Source of the DNA: Ectopseudomonas oleovorans
GTDB lineage: Bacteria > Pseudomonadota > Gammaproteobacteria > Pseudomonadales > Pseudomonadaceae
Direction: 5' to 3'
Assembly: GCF_003052605.1 (NCBI RefSeq)
Contig: NZ_QASO01000050.1
Location: 1-46,104 of the forward strand
DNA length: 46,104 bases
Position numbers and translations under genes: made by a program. Below, in pieces: positions 7,633 to 19,047 of the stretch; position 1 is the first letter of the stretch, and every line of letters begins with the position of its first letter. The notes beneath the pieces are model-generated. The model was not told the origin of the DNA and did not search any database. It was given only the letters and a program-made list of their open reading frames with translations.

Positions 7633-8166
7633 ATGAAAGCCCTATTGATCGTGCTGAGCAGCCTGCTGCTGATCAGCTGCGGCCAGGTCCCGGTCGAGCG
7701 TTACGCCAACGAGAAACCCGTGCTGGATCTGCCCACCTACTTCTCCGGGCCGGTGCAGGCCTGGGGCATGTTCCAGGATCGCTCCGGTGAGGTGATCAAG
7801 CGCTTCCACGTCGATATCCAGAGCCGCCGCGAGGGCGACAAGCTGATCCTCGACGAGCGCTTTCTGTACAGCGACGGCACCCGTCAGCGCCGGGTCTGGA
7901 CCCTGACCCCGGACGGCAAAGGACGCTGGATCGGCACCGCTGACGATGTGATCGGCGAAGCCATCGGTGAAGTGGCCGGCAACGCCCTGCGCTGGCGTTA
8001 TCACCTCAACCTGCCGGTGGACGATACAACCTATGTCGTTTACTTCGACGACTGGATGTACCTGATGGATGACGACACCCTGATCAACCGCTCAGCCATG
8101 AGCAAGTTCGGCATCGAGCTGGGCCAGGTCACGCTGTTCTTCCGTCGGGGCGCTGCCACACCATGA
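7633..8166 (+). CDS. DUF3833 family lipoprotein
   Basis: A 177-residue protein with a lipoprotein signal: MKALLIVLSSLLLISCGQ, lipobox LISC with Cys17. Glycine follows the Cys, so outer-membrane sorting is expected. The body has the DUF3833 pattern (LPTYFSGPVQAWGMFQDRSG near the start and DDWMYLMDDDTLINRSAMSKFG near the end) and is probably a lipocalin-like barrel. An ATG at 7621 overlaps the previous stop, but GAGG lies just 5' of 7633 and that start gives a normal lipoprotein signal. It overlaps the SDR gene by 4 bases. Function is unknown; the context suggests envelope lipid modification or protection. Confidence 0.82.
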   Translation: MKALLIVLSSLLLISCGQVPVERYANEKPVLDLPTYFSGPVQAWGMFQDRSGEVIKRFHVDIQSRREGDKLILDERFLYSDGTRQRRVWTLTPDGKGRWIGTADDVIGEAIGEVAGNALRWRYHLNLPVDDTTYVVYFDDWMYLMDDDTLINRSAMSKFGIELGQVTLFFRRGAATP

Positions 8167-8861
8167 CCCTGCACAGCCTGGGCAACGGCTACAAGGCGCT
8201 GGTGATTGGCGCCAGCGGCAGCATTGGCCAGGCCTTCTGCCGGTTACTGCGCGCCGACCCAAACTGCGCCAGCGTGCGTGAGCTGAGCCGCAGCAGCTCA
8301 CCTGCGCTCGATCTCGAAACTCCCACCAGCATCGCCGAAGCTGCAGTCGCACTGGCCGGCGAAGCACCGTATCAGTTGATCCTGCACACGGCCGGTCTGC
8401 TGCACCGCGACGGTATCGCACCAGAGAAAAGCCTGGCTGCCATCGAGGCCGATGCGCTGCAGGCGGTATTTCAGGTCAACGCACTGGGACCGGCGCTGGT
8501 GCTGCGCCACTTCCTGCCTCTGCTGGACAATCAGGGTGCCATGGCCATGCTCTCGGCCAAGGTCGGCAGCATCGGCGACAACCGCCTCGGTGGTTGGTAC
8601 GCCTACCGTGCATCCAAGGCGGCGCTGAACATGCTGATCAAGACCGCAGCCATCGAGCTGGCACGCAGCAAGCCCAAGGCACGACTGCTCAGCCTGCATC
8701 CCGGCACAGTGATTTCGCCCCTGTCACAGCCCTTTCGCGGCGCCACAGCGGCACGACCGGCCGAACAGGCAGCAGCGGAAATGCTGCGTGTGATCGATAG
8801 CCTGGGGCCGGAACACAGTGGCAGCTTCCACGCCTACGACGGCCAACCACTGCCCTGGTAG
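8163..8861 (+). CDS. Short-chain dehydrogenase/reductase
   Basis: A 232-residue SDR. The cofactor motif is GASGSIGQ (about residues 16-23) in place of the usual GxxxGxG spacing. The active site is YRASKAAL, with Tyr and Lys in YxxxK, and a serine lies upstream in MLSAKVGS. It resembles CsgA-type atypical SDRs (C-factor family), substrate unknown. It is translationally coupled to the DUF3833 gene by an ATGA overlap and is the last gene of the TGTACA-controlled operon. It is convergent with the next gene, with only 6 bases between them. Confidence 0.82.
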   Translation: MTLHSLGNGYKALVIGASGSIGQAFCRLLRADPNCASVRELSRSSSPALDLETPTSIAEAAVALAGEAPYQLILHTAGLLHRDGIAPEKSLAAIEADALQAVFQVNALGPALVLRHFLPLLDNQGAMAMLSAKVGSIGDNRLGGWYAYRASKAALNMLIKTAAIELARSKPKARLLSLHPGTVISPLSQPFRGATAARPAEQAAAEMLRVIDSLGPEHSGSFHAYDGQPLPW

Positions 8862-8867
8862 CACCAC

Positions 8868-9269
8868 CTACAAGCCACCGAACAGGTCGAAAGAATCCAG
8901 CAGGCGCCAGGCGATTTCCGGCTTTTTCTCCATGGCTCGTCGAATTGCCGCCGGAATGTTCTGCCGGGTCTTGCGGCACAACCCCGGGTGCGCCTCGAAA
9001 CGCATGTGAATACCGCGCATGCTGCGCACCTCGCCATGGGCCGGCTCGATGTGCAGGCGAATACCCAGGTTGTCGAACATGCGCTGTTGCATGCGCTCAA
9101 GGTCTTCCAAGCTCTGCAGGTTTTCCAGGCGTTCGAGCAGGCGCTGCTCCTCCTGCCGGGTCAACAGCAGCACGCGGGTATCGGCACCCGGCCTGTCCAG
9201 CAGCTCATCACGCTGGCAGTCGCAAGCGCCTGGCGGGCAAGGATTTCGGAACAGCAGCGGCGAATTCAT
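8868..9269 (-). CDS. Conserved hypothetical protein with CxxxxCxC motif
   Basis: A 133-residue soluble protein that I do not recognise as a named family. The N-terminus has a cysteine cluster (NPCPPGACDCQR, residues 9-20) that might bind metal. A charged helical centre (QEEQRLLERLENLQSLEDLERMQQRM) and a compact C-terminal part (MRGIHMRFEAHPGLCRKTRQ...) follow. The frame is open upstream to 9374, but MNSPLLFRNP at 9269 gives a tidier start. It is divergent from the DUF4197 gene with a 116-base gap. No function is assigned. Confidence 0.65.
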   Translation of the reverse strand: MNSPLLFRNPCPPGACDCQRDELLDRPGADTRVLLLTRQEEQRLLERLENLQSLEDLERMQQRMFDNLGIRLHIEPAHGEVRSMRGIHMRFEAHPGLCRKTRQNIPAAIRRAMEKKPEIAWRLLDSFDLFGGL

Positions 9270-9385
9270 GGCCCTGATCATAGCCATAGCGAAACGCGCT
9301 GCCCATCCACGGCTATCGGCCGACTTGCCAGTAACGCAGAGTCCGTTAAGCTCACAGCATTTCCCCCGATGCAAGGATCACCATC

Positions 9386-10063
9386 ATGCTGCGCCTCACT
9401 ACTCTTGCCGCTGGCCTGCTGCTCTCGGCCAACGTCTTCGCGCTGTCCCTCTCCGATCTGAGCCAGCAGGACGCCAGCGGCGGCCTGAAAGACGCGCTGA
9501 TCCAGGGCGCTCAGGTGGCCGTCAAGCAGTTGGGCACGCCCGGCGGCTTCAGCAACAACCCGGACGTGCGCATCGAACTGCCCGGCAAACTCGGCAAAGC
9601 CGCCAAGACCATGAAGATGATGGGCATGGGTGCCCAGGTCGATCAGCTCGAAGCGAGCATGAACAAGGCTGCCGAAGCCGCCGTGCCGCAGGCTCAGGCT
9701 CTGTTGGTCGACGCGGTGAAGAAGATGACCGTAGCCGACGCCAAGTCGATTCTCAGCGGCCCGCAGGACTCGGCCACCCAGTACCTGAACAAGAGCAGCC
9801 GCGAGCAGATCCGCGCCAAGTTCCTGCCCATCGTCAAGCAGGCCACCGACCAGGTCGGCCTGGCCCAGCAGTACAACGCCTTCGCCGGCCAGGCCGCCAG
9901 CTTTGGCGTGGTCGACGCCAAGAGCAGCACGGTGGAAAGCTACGTCACCGAACAAGCACTCGATGGCCTGTTCGAGATGATTGCCAAGCAGGAAGCCAGC
10001 ATCCGCCAGAACCCGGCCGGTGCCGCTACCAGCCTGGCGAAGAAGGTGTTCGGCGCGCTCTGA
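9386..10063 (+). CDS. DUF4197 periplasmic protein
   Basis: A 225-residue exported protein. The signal peptide (about 1-19, ANVFA-LS) is followed by a helical DUF4197 domain with SLSDLSQQDASGGLKDALIQGA at the start and VTEQALDGLFEMIAKQEASIRQNPAGAAT at the end. The family is common in Proteobacteria and its function is unknown. AAGGA lies 9 bases upstream of the ATG. The gene is followed by a GTAGGAG-type REP and appears to be transcribed alone. Confidence 0.85.
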   Translation: MLRLTTLAAGLLLSANVFALSLSDLSQQDASGGLKDALIQGAQVAVKQLGTPGGFSNNPDVRIELPGKLGKAAKTMKMMGMGAQVDQLEASMNKAAEAAVPQAQALLVDAVKKMTVADAKSILSGPQDSATQYLNKSSREQIRAKFLPIVKQATDQVGLAQQYNAFAGQAASFGVVDAKSSTVESYVTEQALDGLFEMIAKQEASIRQNPAGAATSLAKKVFGAL

Positions 10064-10086
10064 GAAGAGCCCTTGACGCAGCCTGA

Positions 10087-10161
10087 GTAGGAGCCCCGCC
10101 CCGGGGCGAAGCCTTTGGCTTTGCGGTGATCTTTCTATTCGCCGCGAGGCGCGGCTCCTAC
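10087..10161. repeat. GTAGGAG-type REP (long palindrome)
   Basis: GTAGGAGCCCCGCC... faces ...GGCGCGGCTCCTAC, with arms complementary apart from a few mismatches. It sits in the 221-base gap between convergent DUF4197 and EAL genes. The remaining 10162-10284 shows no clear signal. Confidence 0.75.
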
Positions 10162-10284
10162 GGGGTGATGTGACCTGCGGGTTATCCGTTTTTGGCCATA
10201 GCACGCCGCCCTGATTCGCGGCAGGGTGCCGCTCACATTCGCTACGTCAGCACTTAACTGTCCCCACCAGCGGTGCGTTTGCGC

Positions 10285-11064
10285 TTAGGGCAGACAAAGC
10301 TTGTCCAACGCGGGCCTGGCGAAGAAAAAGCCCTGCATGTAGCGGATACCAAGCTCGATCAGCGCATCACGCTCACCAACACTTTCGATACCCTCGGCGA
10401 TGATGCGAATGCCCAGGCGCTGCGCGACCAGCACGATACCGGCGACGATGGCCTGGCGCACCGGGTCCTGATCGATGCCGCGGGTCAGGGCCATGTCCAG
10501 CTTGAGCAGGTGCGGTTGGAATTCGGCCAGCAGATTGAGCCCGGAGTAGCCCGCGCCAAAATCGTCGATGGCGGTGGTGAAGCCCTGCTTGCCATACTCG
10601 GCGAAGATCCGCTTGAGGTGCTCCGCATCATGGATCTGCTCGCCTTCGGTCACCTCGAACATCAGCCGCTCGCGCGGGAAGTCAAAGCGCTGCGCCGCCT
10701 CCAGCGTGGCGCGAATGCAGGTCTCGGCGCGATACACCGCATTGGGCAGGAAGTTGATGCTGAGCAGACAATCCGGAATGTCGAGCAGCCCGAGCTTCGC
10801 AGCCTGCTCGATGGCCTTGACCCGGCAGGCCTGATCGAAACGGTAGCGGTTGCCATCGTTGACCCGTCCGAGAATCTCCCCCGCCGACTCGCCGTTGACA
10901 CCACGCACCAGCGCCTCGTAGGCGAAGGGTCGCTGCTCCTCGACATCCAGAATCAGCTGAAAGGCCATGGTGAAGTCGAACCCCAGTGCCTCGGGGTTGC
11001 GACACTCGGCGCAGCCCACAGCCCGAAATGGCTGAGGAAAGATGCTCTGACTGACAATACCCAT
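10285..11064 (-). CDS. EAL-domain c-di-GMP phosphodiesterase (stand-alone)
   Basis: A 259-residue cytoplasmic protein that is almost entirely an EAL domain. YEALVRG (about residues 48-54) carries the EAL motif, followed by SINFLPNAVY, FEVTEGEQ, AIDDFGAGYSG and IAEGIES. The metal- and base-binding acidic residues appear intact. A short N-terminal segment has two cysteines (VGCAECRN) that could sense redox or metal. The start at 11064 is chosen for AAGGAAG five bases upstream; another ATG is at 11085. It lies just downstream of a chemoreceptor fragment on the same strand. Confidence 0.88.
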   Translation of the reverse strand: MGIVSQSIFPQPFRAVGCAECRNPEALGFDFTMAFQLILDVEEQRPFAYEALVRGVNGESAGEILGRVNDGNRYRFDQACRVKAIEQAAKLGLLDIPDCLLSINFLPNAVYRAETCIRATLEAAQRFDFPRERLMFEVTEGEQIHDAEHLKRIFAEYGKQGFTTAIDDFGAGYSGLNLLAEFQPHLLKLDMALTRGIDQDPVRQAIVAGIVLVAQRLGIRIIAEGIESVGERDALIELGIRYMQGFFFARPALDKLCLP

Positions 11065-11115
11065 AGGCGCTTCCTTATAGAACAAGACGTGGAGACTCCG
11101 TCATTGTCATCCTAG

Positions 11116-11457
11116 TCAAAAACGAAAGGAAGCCACCTGTTTTTCCAGCAACAACGCCAGTTGCTGCAAGCCTTGTGCGGTACGCGATGTATCGGCCACC
11201 GCCTCACTGTTCTCCATCGACATCTGTGCGATGCGCTCGACATTGCGCGCCACGTCCTGACTGGCGACCGTCTGCTCACGCAGCGCCAGGGAGATCTGAT
11301 CCACCACACCGACCACGCTGGCGGCTGCGTGGGACTGCTCCTGAGTGGACACCGACAGCTGGCTGGAGGCGCTGGAGATGTTCTGCGCGGCGCCGACCAG
11401 TTGTTCGGCGCCGCTGCGCCCTTGCGAGGCGCCGCCGGCTCCGGCAGAAGCCGACGG
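11116..11457 (-). pseudogene. 3' fragment of a methyl-accepting chemotaxis protein
   Basis: The in-frame reading GAEQLVGAAQNISSASSQLS...MSMENSEAVADTSRTAQGLQQLALLLEKQVASFRF is the C-terminal outer-helix part of a chemoreceptor signalling domain, about 105 residues. The conserved hairpin tip ([19 protein letters not shown]), HAMP and membrane parts are absent. Upstream the frame degenerates and runs into the acs terminator, so the 5' portion has been deleted. There is no start codon with a good RBS; a GTG at 11352 is the only internal option. The 5' boundary is approximate. Confidence 0.78.
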
Positions 11458-11480
11458 CGAAGGAGGGCATAACCCAAAAC

Positions 11481-11517
11481 GAAAGCCCCGCCGGGCTTGT
11501 GGCCGGGCGGGGCTTTC
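11481..11517 (-). terminator. Terminator of acs
   Basis: GAAAGCCCCGCC (11481-11492) and GGCGGGGCTTTC (11506-11517) form a 12-bp perfect stem 15 bases past the acs stop. In the minus direction GTTTTGGG follows. Confidence 0.85.
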
Positions 11518-11532
11518 GGTTGCCGTTACCGA

Positions 11533-13494
<1,962 letters not shown>

Positions 13495-13663
13495 GGAATC
13501 ACCTCGACGGGGAGTTGTTTTTGTATGGTGCCTTTTGTATCCCCCGACCCTTCGTGAGGCCATTCGACCATGGTCTTACCGCTCTAAGACCATCGTCTTG
13601 AAGCCCTGCCTGGCATATGGCGAGCCAATTCGACAGCGTCATGGATACGTCGAGGCGCGCAGA

Positions 13664-13685
13664 TAAAAAAACCGGCACAAGGCCG
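13664..13685 (-). terminator. Terminator behind the dctP/dctM scar
   Basis: In the minus direction CCGGC-CTTGT-GCCGG is followed by seven T. It closely resembles the terminator behind the intact dctP at 17873-17900 and now serves the 0.33-kb remnant. Confidence 0.8.
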
Positions 13686-13708
13686 GGCGCAGAGGTAGAC
13701 ACAATTGC

Positions 13709-14098
<390 letters not shown>

Positions 14099-14154
14099 CT
14101 ACTGCGCCCTCCCCCCGCCTGAAATTCACATTTGAACAACCGAGCCTTCGGCAT

Positions 14155-15075
14155 TCACGAAGGCAGTGTTGAAAGATCCTCTGTTGATGAGCTGTTACGC
14201 AGATGGTCGAGCATCTGCTTCGCGGTCAGCGAAAGGTTGTCCTGGTTACGCACCGCCACCTTGAGTTCGCGCCGAGCCCAGGGATCGTGCAGCGGGATCA
14301 CTCGCACATCGAGCGCCGGCAAATAGGTACGCACCGCCAGGTCCGGCAACACACCGACGCCCATACCGGTGTGGATCATCCGGCAGATGGCTTCGAAGCT
14401 GCGTACCTGAATACGCAGGCGCAGGGCCACGCCCTGGCTCTGCGCCGAATGCTGCAACAGGCCATGTAATGAGGCGTCCTGCTGCAGGCCGATGAAATCG
14501 AAGCCTACCGCCTCGCGCAGGAACAGGCCGTCGCGTTCGGCCAGTGGATGCTCATGCGGGGTGACCAGCACCAGCTGGTCGTGACGGTAGGTGAACACCT
14601 GCAGATCCTCGGCCGGCACATGCCCGGCGAAGATGCCGATATCGGTCAGGCCCTCGCGTACGGCGCGGATGGTCTCGCTGCTGACCCGCTCCTCCAGGTC
14701 GATCTTCACCTGCGGGTGCAGGCGGCTGAAACTGGCCAGATCCTCGGGCAGAAATTCGATCACCGCCGAGGTGTTGGCGTGAATGCGCACATGGCCCTTG
14801 ACCCCTTCACTGAACTCACTGAGGTCGGCGTTGAGCTGTTCGAGGTTGTCCATCATGTTGCGCGCGTGGTGCAGCAATGCATGGCCGGCCGGAGTCAGTT
14901 CGACGCCCTTGAGCTGGCGATAGAGCAGCGCGATGCCGAGCTGGTTTTCCAGGTCGCTGACGCGCTTGCTCACCGCCGCCAGGGCCAAGTGCTCGCGCTC
15001 GGCAGCGCGGGTCAGGCTGCGCTCATCGGCGATGGCGACGAACAGCTTGAGGGTGACGAAATCGATGCGGCGCAT
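14155..15075 (-). CDS. LysR-type regulator of the CoA-transferase/HMG-CoA lyase arm
   Basis: A 306-residue LTTR with an N-terminal winged helix-turn-helix (residues 1-60, with FVAIADERSLTRAAEREHLALAAVSKRVSDLE) and a type 2 periplasmic-binding-like effector domain. It is a clear paralogue of the LysR at 24876, sharing GVELTPAG, AVIEFLPE/AVTEFLPE and SFEAICRMI. It faces the CoA-transferase gene at 15244 across a 168-base promoter region with two TTCG-N7-CGAA sites, so it probably activates that gene in response to a carboxylate or its CoA ester. The start at 15075 is preferred for GGAG seven bases upstream; METLM at 15087 is an alternative. Confidence 0.88.
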   Translation of the reverse strand: MRRIDFVTLKLFVAIADERSLTRAAEREHLALAAVSKRVSDLENQLGIALLYRQLKGVELTPAGHALLHHARNMMDNLEQLNADLSEFSEGVKGHVRIHANTSAVIEFLPEDLASFSRLHPQVKIDLEERVSSETIRAVREGLTDIGIFAGHVPAEDLQVFTYRHDQLVLVTPHEHPLAERDGLFLREAVGFDFIGLQQDASLHGLLQHSAQSQGVALRLRIQVRSFEAICRMIHTGMGVGVLPDLAVRTYLPALDVRVIPLHDPWARRELKVAVRNQDNLSLTAKQMLDHLRNSSSTEDLSTLPS

Positions 15076-15087
15076 GAGGGTCTCCAT

Positions 15088-15154
15088 TTCGTGCCTGGCG
15101 AAGCGAAGCTACCAGAAAGCTGATTTACAGCATGCCACTTCGTGATACGCGAAG
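15088..15154. promoter_or_regulatory. Two LysR-type operator palindromes
   Basis: TTCG-TGCCTGG-CGAA (15088-15102) and CTTCG-TGATACG-CGAAG (15138-15154) share arms and the first two spacer bases. Both fit the LTTR T-N11-A rule, and their centres are 51 bases apart. One lies just upstream of the LysR start and one upstream of the CoA-transferase gene. Confidence 0.6.
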
Positions 15155-15243
15155 CCTAGCTTGACCATTGGGCAATTGTCGGCACCGCGCCGCTGCGCCA
15201 TTCTGCGCACCACGAGAAACGCACAGGCAAATCAGGTGCAGCC

Positions 15244-16446
15244 ATGACTCAAAACAACACCCGCAACATGGCCCTGCAGGGGCTCAAGGTGATCGAGATG
15301 GGCCAGCTTATCGCCGGTCCCTTCGCCAGCAAACTGCTCGGCGAATTCGGCGCCGACGTGATCAAGATCGAGCCGCCGGGCGTCGGCGACCCACTGCGCA
15401 AATGGCGCAAGATCAAGGACGGCACCTCGCTCTGGTGGCACGTGCAGTCGCGCAACAAGCGCTCGCTGACCCTCGACCTGAAGCAGGCCGAAGCCCAGGA
15501 CATCGTGCGCAAGCTGGTGGCCGAGGCCGATGTGCTGGTGGAGAACTTCCGCCCCGGCACACTGGAAGGCTGGGGCCTGGGCTATGAGGCGCTGAAGGCG
15601 ATCAACCCGCGGCTGATCATGCTGCGCATCTCCGGCTATGGGCAGACCGGCCCCTACCGCGACCTGCCAGGTTTCGGCGTGATCGGCGAAGCCATGGGCG
15701 GCCTGCGCCACCTTTCCGGCTACCCCGGCCAGGCACCGGTACGCGTGGGCATCAGCATCGGCGACTCGCTGTCCTCGCTGTACGGTGTGATTGGCGTGCT
15801 GCTGGCCCTGCAGGAGCGTGCGCGCAGCGGCGAAGGCCAGGAAATCGACGTGGCACTGTACGAGTCGGTATTCGCCATGATGGAAAGCCTGATCCCCGAA
15901 TACGACGCCTTCGGCTACGTCCGCGAGCCGGCCGGCAGCGCCCTGCCCGGTATCACGCCGTCCAACTCCTACCCCTGCAACGACGGCAGCTACGTGCTGA
16001 TCGCCGGCAATGGCGACAGCATCTACAAGCGCCTGATGAGCCTGATCGGCCGTGACGACCTGGGCAACGACCCGCGCCTGGCGCAGAACGACGGACGCAG
16101 CCAGCATGCCGAGCTGATTGACGGCGCCATCGCCGAATGGACCACGCAGCGTGGCCGCGATGAGGTGATCGAAGCGCTCAAGAGCGCCCGCGTGCCGGCC
16201 GGCTACCCTTACACCGCCGCCGATATCGTCAGCGACCCGCACTACCTGGCGCGGCAGATGATCGAGCAGGTGCAGACCAGCGTCGGCCCGCTCAAGGTGC
16301 CGGGCGTACTACCGAAGCTCAGCCGCACGCCAGGCCGTATCGGCACCGGCGGCCCGCAGCTCGGAGAGCACAACGACGACATCCTCGCCGGGCTTGGTCT
16401 GAGTGCTGAGCAGGTCGCTGGGCTGCGCGAACGCGGGATCATCTAG
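15244..16446 (+). CDS. Family III CoA-transferase (CaiB/BaiF), likely for an HMG- or itaconate-like acid
   Basis: A 400-residue family III CoA-transferase that should move CoA (probably from succinyl-CoA) to a branched dicarboxylate. The CoA-binding N-terminal part (VIEMGQLIAGPFASKLLGEFGADVIKIEPPGVGD), SRNKRSLTLDLK and ISGYGQTGPYRDLPG are typical. The position where CaiB-type enzymes carry the catalytic Asp ([YF]D-x-I) reads FGVIGEAMGG here, so that Asp is Gly; a related subfamily may use another acid. Next on the strand is an HMG-CoA lyase gene, so 3-hydroxy-3-methylglutarate activation followed by cleavage is the simplest pathway. This is inference from context. Confidence 0.82.
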   Translation: MTQNNTRNMALQGLKVIEMGQLIAGPFASKLLGEFGADVIKIEPPGVGDPLRKWRKIKDGTSLWWHVQSRNKRSLTLDLKQAEAQDIVRKLVAEADVLVENFRPGTLEGWGLGYEALKAINPRLIMLRISGYGQTGPYRDLPGFGVIGEAMGGLRHLSGYPGQAPVRVGISIGDSLSSLYGVIGVLLALQERARSGEGQEIDVALYESVFAMMESLIPEYDAFGYVREPAGSALPGITPSNSYPCNDGSYVLIAGNGDSIYKRLMSLIGRDDLGNDPRLAQNDGRSQHAELIDGAIAEWTTQRGRDEVIEALKSARVPAGYPYTAADIVSDPHYLARQMIEQVQTSVGPLKVPGVLPKLSRTPGRIGTGGPQLGEHNDDILAGLGLSAEQVAGLRERGII

Positions 16447-16463
16447 CCAGATGGCTGCAGATA

Positions 16464-16581
16464 GTTCCCACGCTCTGCTGCGTGGGAACTCAGCCCAGGA
16501 CGCTCCGCGTCCACCCCTTAGAGCAGACGACGCAGAGCGTCTGCCGGATGCATTCCCACGCGGACGGTTCGACGTGGGAAC
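16464..16581. repeat. TTCCCACGC-type palindromic repeat cluster
   Basis: Three hairpins in the 157-base gap between CoA-transferase and lyase: TTCCCACG/CGTGGGAA near 16465-16489, GACGC...GCGTC near 16499-16531 and TTCCCACG/CGTGGGAA near 16553-16580. This is a second repeat family, distinct from the GTAGGAG type, that separates two genes of one pathway. Confidence 0.75.
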
Positions 16582-16603
16582 GATCAAAGATTGAGGATTA
16601 CCC

Positions 16604-17539
16604 ATGAGCAAACGCCTTTATATCCAGGACGTCGCCACCCGTGACGGCTTCCAGATCGAAGCGTCCTTCGTGCCCACCGAAGACAAGATCGCCCTGATCG
16701 ACCGCCTGTCCCACACCGGCCTGGCCAAGATCGAGGTCACCTCCTTCACCTCGCCCAAAGCCATCCCCAACCTGCGCGATGCCGAAGAGGTGATGCGCGG
16801 CATCCAGCGCGTGGCTGGCGTGGAATACACCGTGCTGGTGCCCAACGTGAGGGGCTGCGAGCGCGCGTTGTCGTGCGAAGTGGATGAGATCAACCTGGTG
16901 ATGTCGGCCAGCGACACCCATGGCCTGGCCAACCTGCGCATGACGCCGGAGCAATCGCTGGCGCAGTTCGCCGAGATCATCGAGGTGACGCGTGGCAGCG
17001 GCGTGCTCATCAACACCTCGCTGTCGACCACCTTCGGCTGCCCGTTCGAGGGCGAGGTGCCCGAGACGCGCGTATATGAACTGACCGAGCGTCTGCTGGA
17101 GATCGGCGTACAGGCCGTGACCCTGTGCGACACCACCGGCATGGCCGACCCGGCACAGGTCGAGCGTATCTGCCGCGAGGCCCTGCAGCGCTGGCCCGAA
17201 GCAGTATTTACCGCGCATTTTCACAACACCCGTGGCATGGGCCTGGCCAATGCACTGGCGGCGCTGAATGCTGGCATCGACCGCTTCGACGCCTCGCTCG
17301 GCGGCCTTGGCGGCTGCCCCTACGCGCCGGGTGCCAGCGGCAATATCTGCACCGAGGATCTGGTGCACATGTTCCAGCGCATGGGCCTGGACACCGGCGT
17401 GAACCTCGATGCCCTGCTCGACGCCGCCGCCACCCTGCCCGACCTGATCGGCCACGAGGTGCCGGGCGCCATCCTCAAGGCGGGCAAATCCGATCGCCGC
17501 TATCCCAAGCCGAAGTGGATGCAGGAGGCCGGGCTCTGA
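16604..17539 (+). CDS. Hydroxymethylglutaryl-CoA lyase
   Basis: Cleaves HMG-CoA (or a related acyl-CoA) to acetoacetate and acetyl-CoA. The 311-residue DRE-TIM barrel protein starts with VATRDGFQIE (catalytic Arg-Asp, residues 10-19) and has metal ligands in HFHNTRGMGLAN. The lyase signature loop GLGGCPYAPGASGN carries the catalytic Cys. Leucine catabolism also uses this enzyme, but no liu genes are near; the neighbour is a CoA-transferase, suggesting use of an exogenous acid. The RBS is weak (GAGG about 10 bases upstream of ATG). The stop is followed by a 378-base gap containing REPs. Confidence 0.9.
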   Translation: MSKRLYIQDVATRDGFQIEASFVPTEDKIALIDRLSHTGLAKIEVTSFTSPKAIPNLRDAEEVMRGIQRVAGVEYTVLVPNVRGCERALSCEVDEINLVMSASDTHGLANLRMTPEQSLAQFAEIIEVTRGSGVLINTSLSTTFGCPFEGEVPETRVYELTERLLEIGVQAVTLCDTTGMADPAQVERICREALQRWPEAVFTAHFHNTRGMGLANALAALNAGIDRFDASLGGLGGCPYAPGASGNICTEDLVHMFQRMGLDTGVNLDALLDAAATLPDLIGHEVPGAILKAGKSDRRYPKPKWMQEAGL

Positions 17540-17659
17540 GGTTCGGCTACCAAATCGCGGCTAAAGCCCCTCGCACAAGATAGCGTCGGTCCGTCTGCAT
17601 ACCACTTTCATCGCCTGCCCCCGAAGGCTAAGCCCAAAAGCACGGAGTTGATGCTTATC

Positions 17660-17749
17660 GTGGGAGTCGCGCCCCGCGACGAATGCCATGGCCAACGCTA
17701 AAGTCACTCAATGGCTGCAATCGCTTCGCCCCGAGGCGGAGCTCCTACA
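17660..17749. repeat. Degenerate REP in the lyase/dctP gap
   Basis: GTGGGAGTCGCGCCCCGCGACG and CGCCCCGAGGCGGAGCTCCTAC mark an imperfect REP-like pair. Another fragment (GTGGGAGGGGCTTTAGCCGCGAC) lies at 17834-17856. The rest of 17540-17872 holds no gene that I can support. Confidence 0.6.
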
Positions 17750-17872
17750 CGGGTAATGAGGTCACACCGTCGCGGCGTTAGGGTCTGCGCCGAGTTGCAA
17801 CAGCCAATTGCGGTCAGGGGCTGACAAAATAATGTGGGAGGGGCTTTAGCCGCGACGCCCTCATTCGACATG

Positions 17873-17900
17873 AAAACGCCCGGCACAAGCCGGGCGTTTT
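17873..17900. terminator. Bidirectional terminator behind dctP
   Basis: AAAACGCCCGGC (17873-17884) pairs with GCCGGGCGTTTT (17889-17900) around ACAA: a 12-bp perfect stem with T4 in both directions. It is placed 17 bases past the dctP stop. Confidence 0.85.
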
Positions 17901-17917
17901 CATGCCAGGGGGAACAC

Positions 17918-18922
<1,005 letters not shown>

Positions 18923-18989
18923 TCATTGTTTTTGTAGGTTGGTACGTGGTTACAAGGTGGCTGACTGCCTTGGCAGCCAGCCGTTTTTT

Positions 18990-19047
18990 GTAGGAGCCGG
19001 CTTGCCGGCGATCGGCTGAGAAGCATCGCCCGCAAGCGGGCTCCTAC
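18990..19047. repeat. GTAGGAG-type REP between dctP and ccl
   Basis: GTAGGAGCCGGCTTGCCGGCG faces CGCCCGCAAGCGGGCTCCTAC. The ccl stop codon TAG (19046-19044) is the TAG of this GTAGGAG motif, so the repeat overlaps the gene end. Confidence 0.85.

Noticed and set aside
11112..11477. 121-codon minus-strand frame beside acs
   Set aside because: Out of phase with the chemoreceptor fragment, which has the recognisable sequence; low-complexity Arg/Pro/Ser content.
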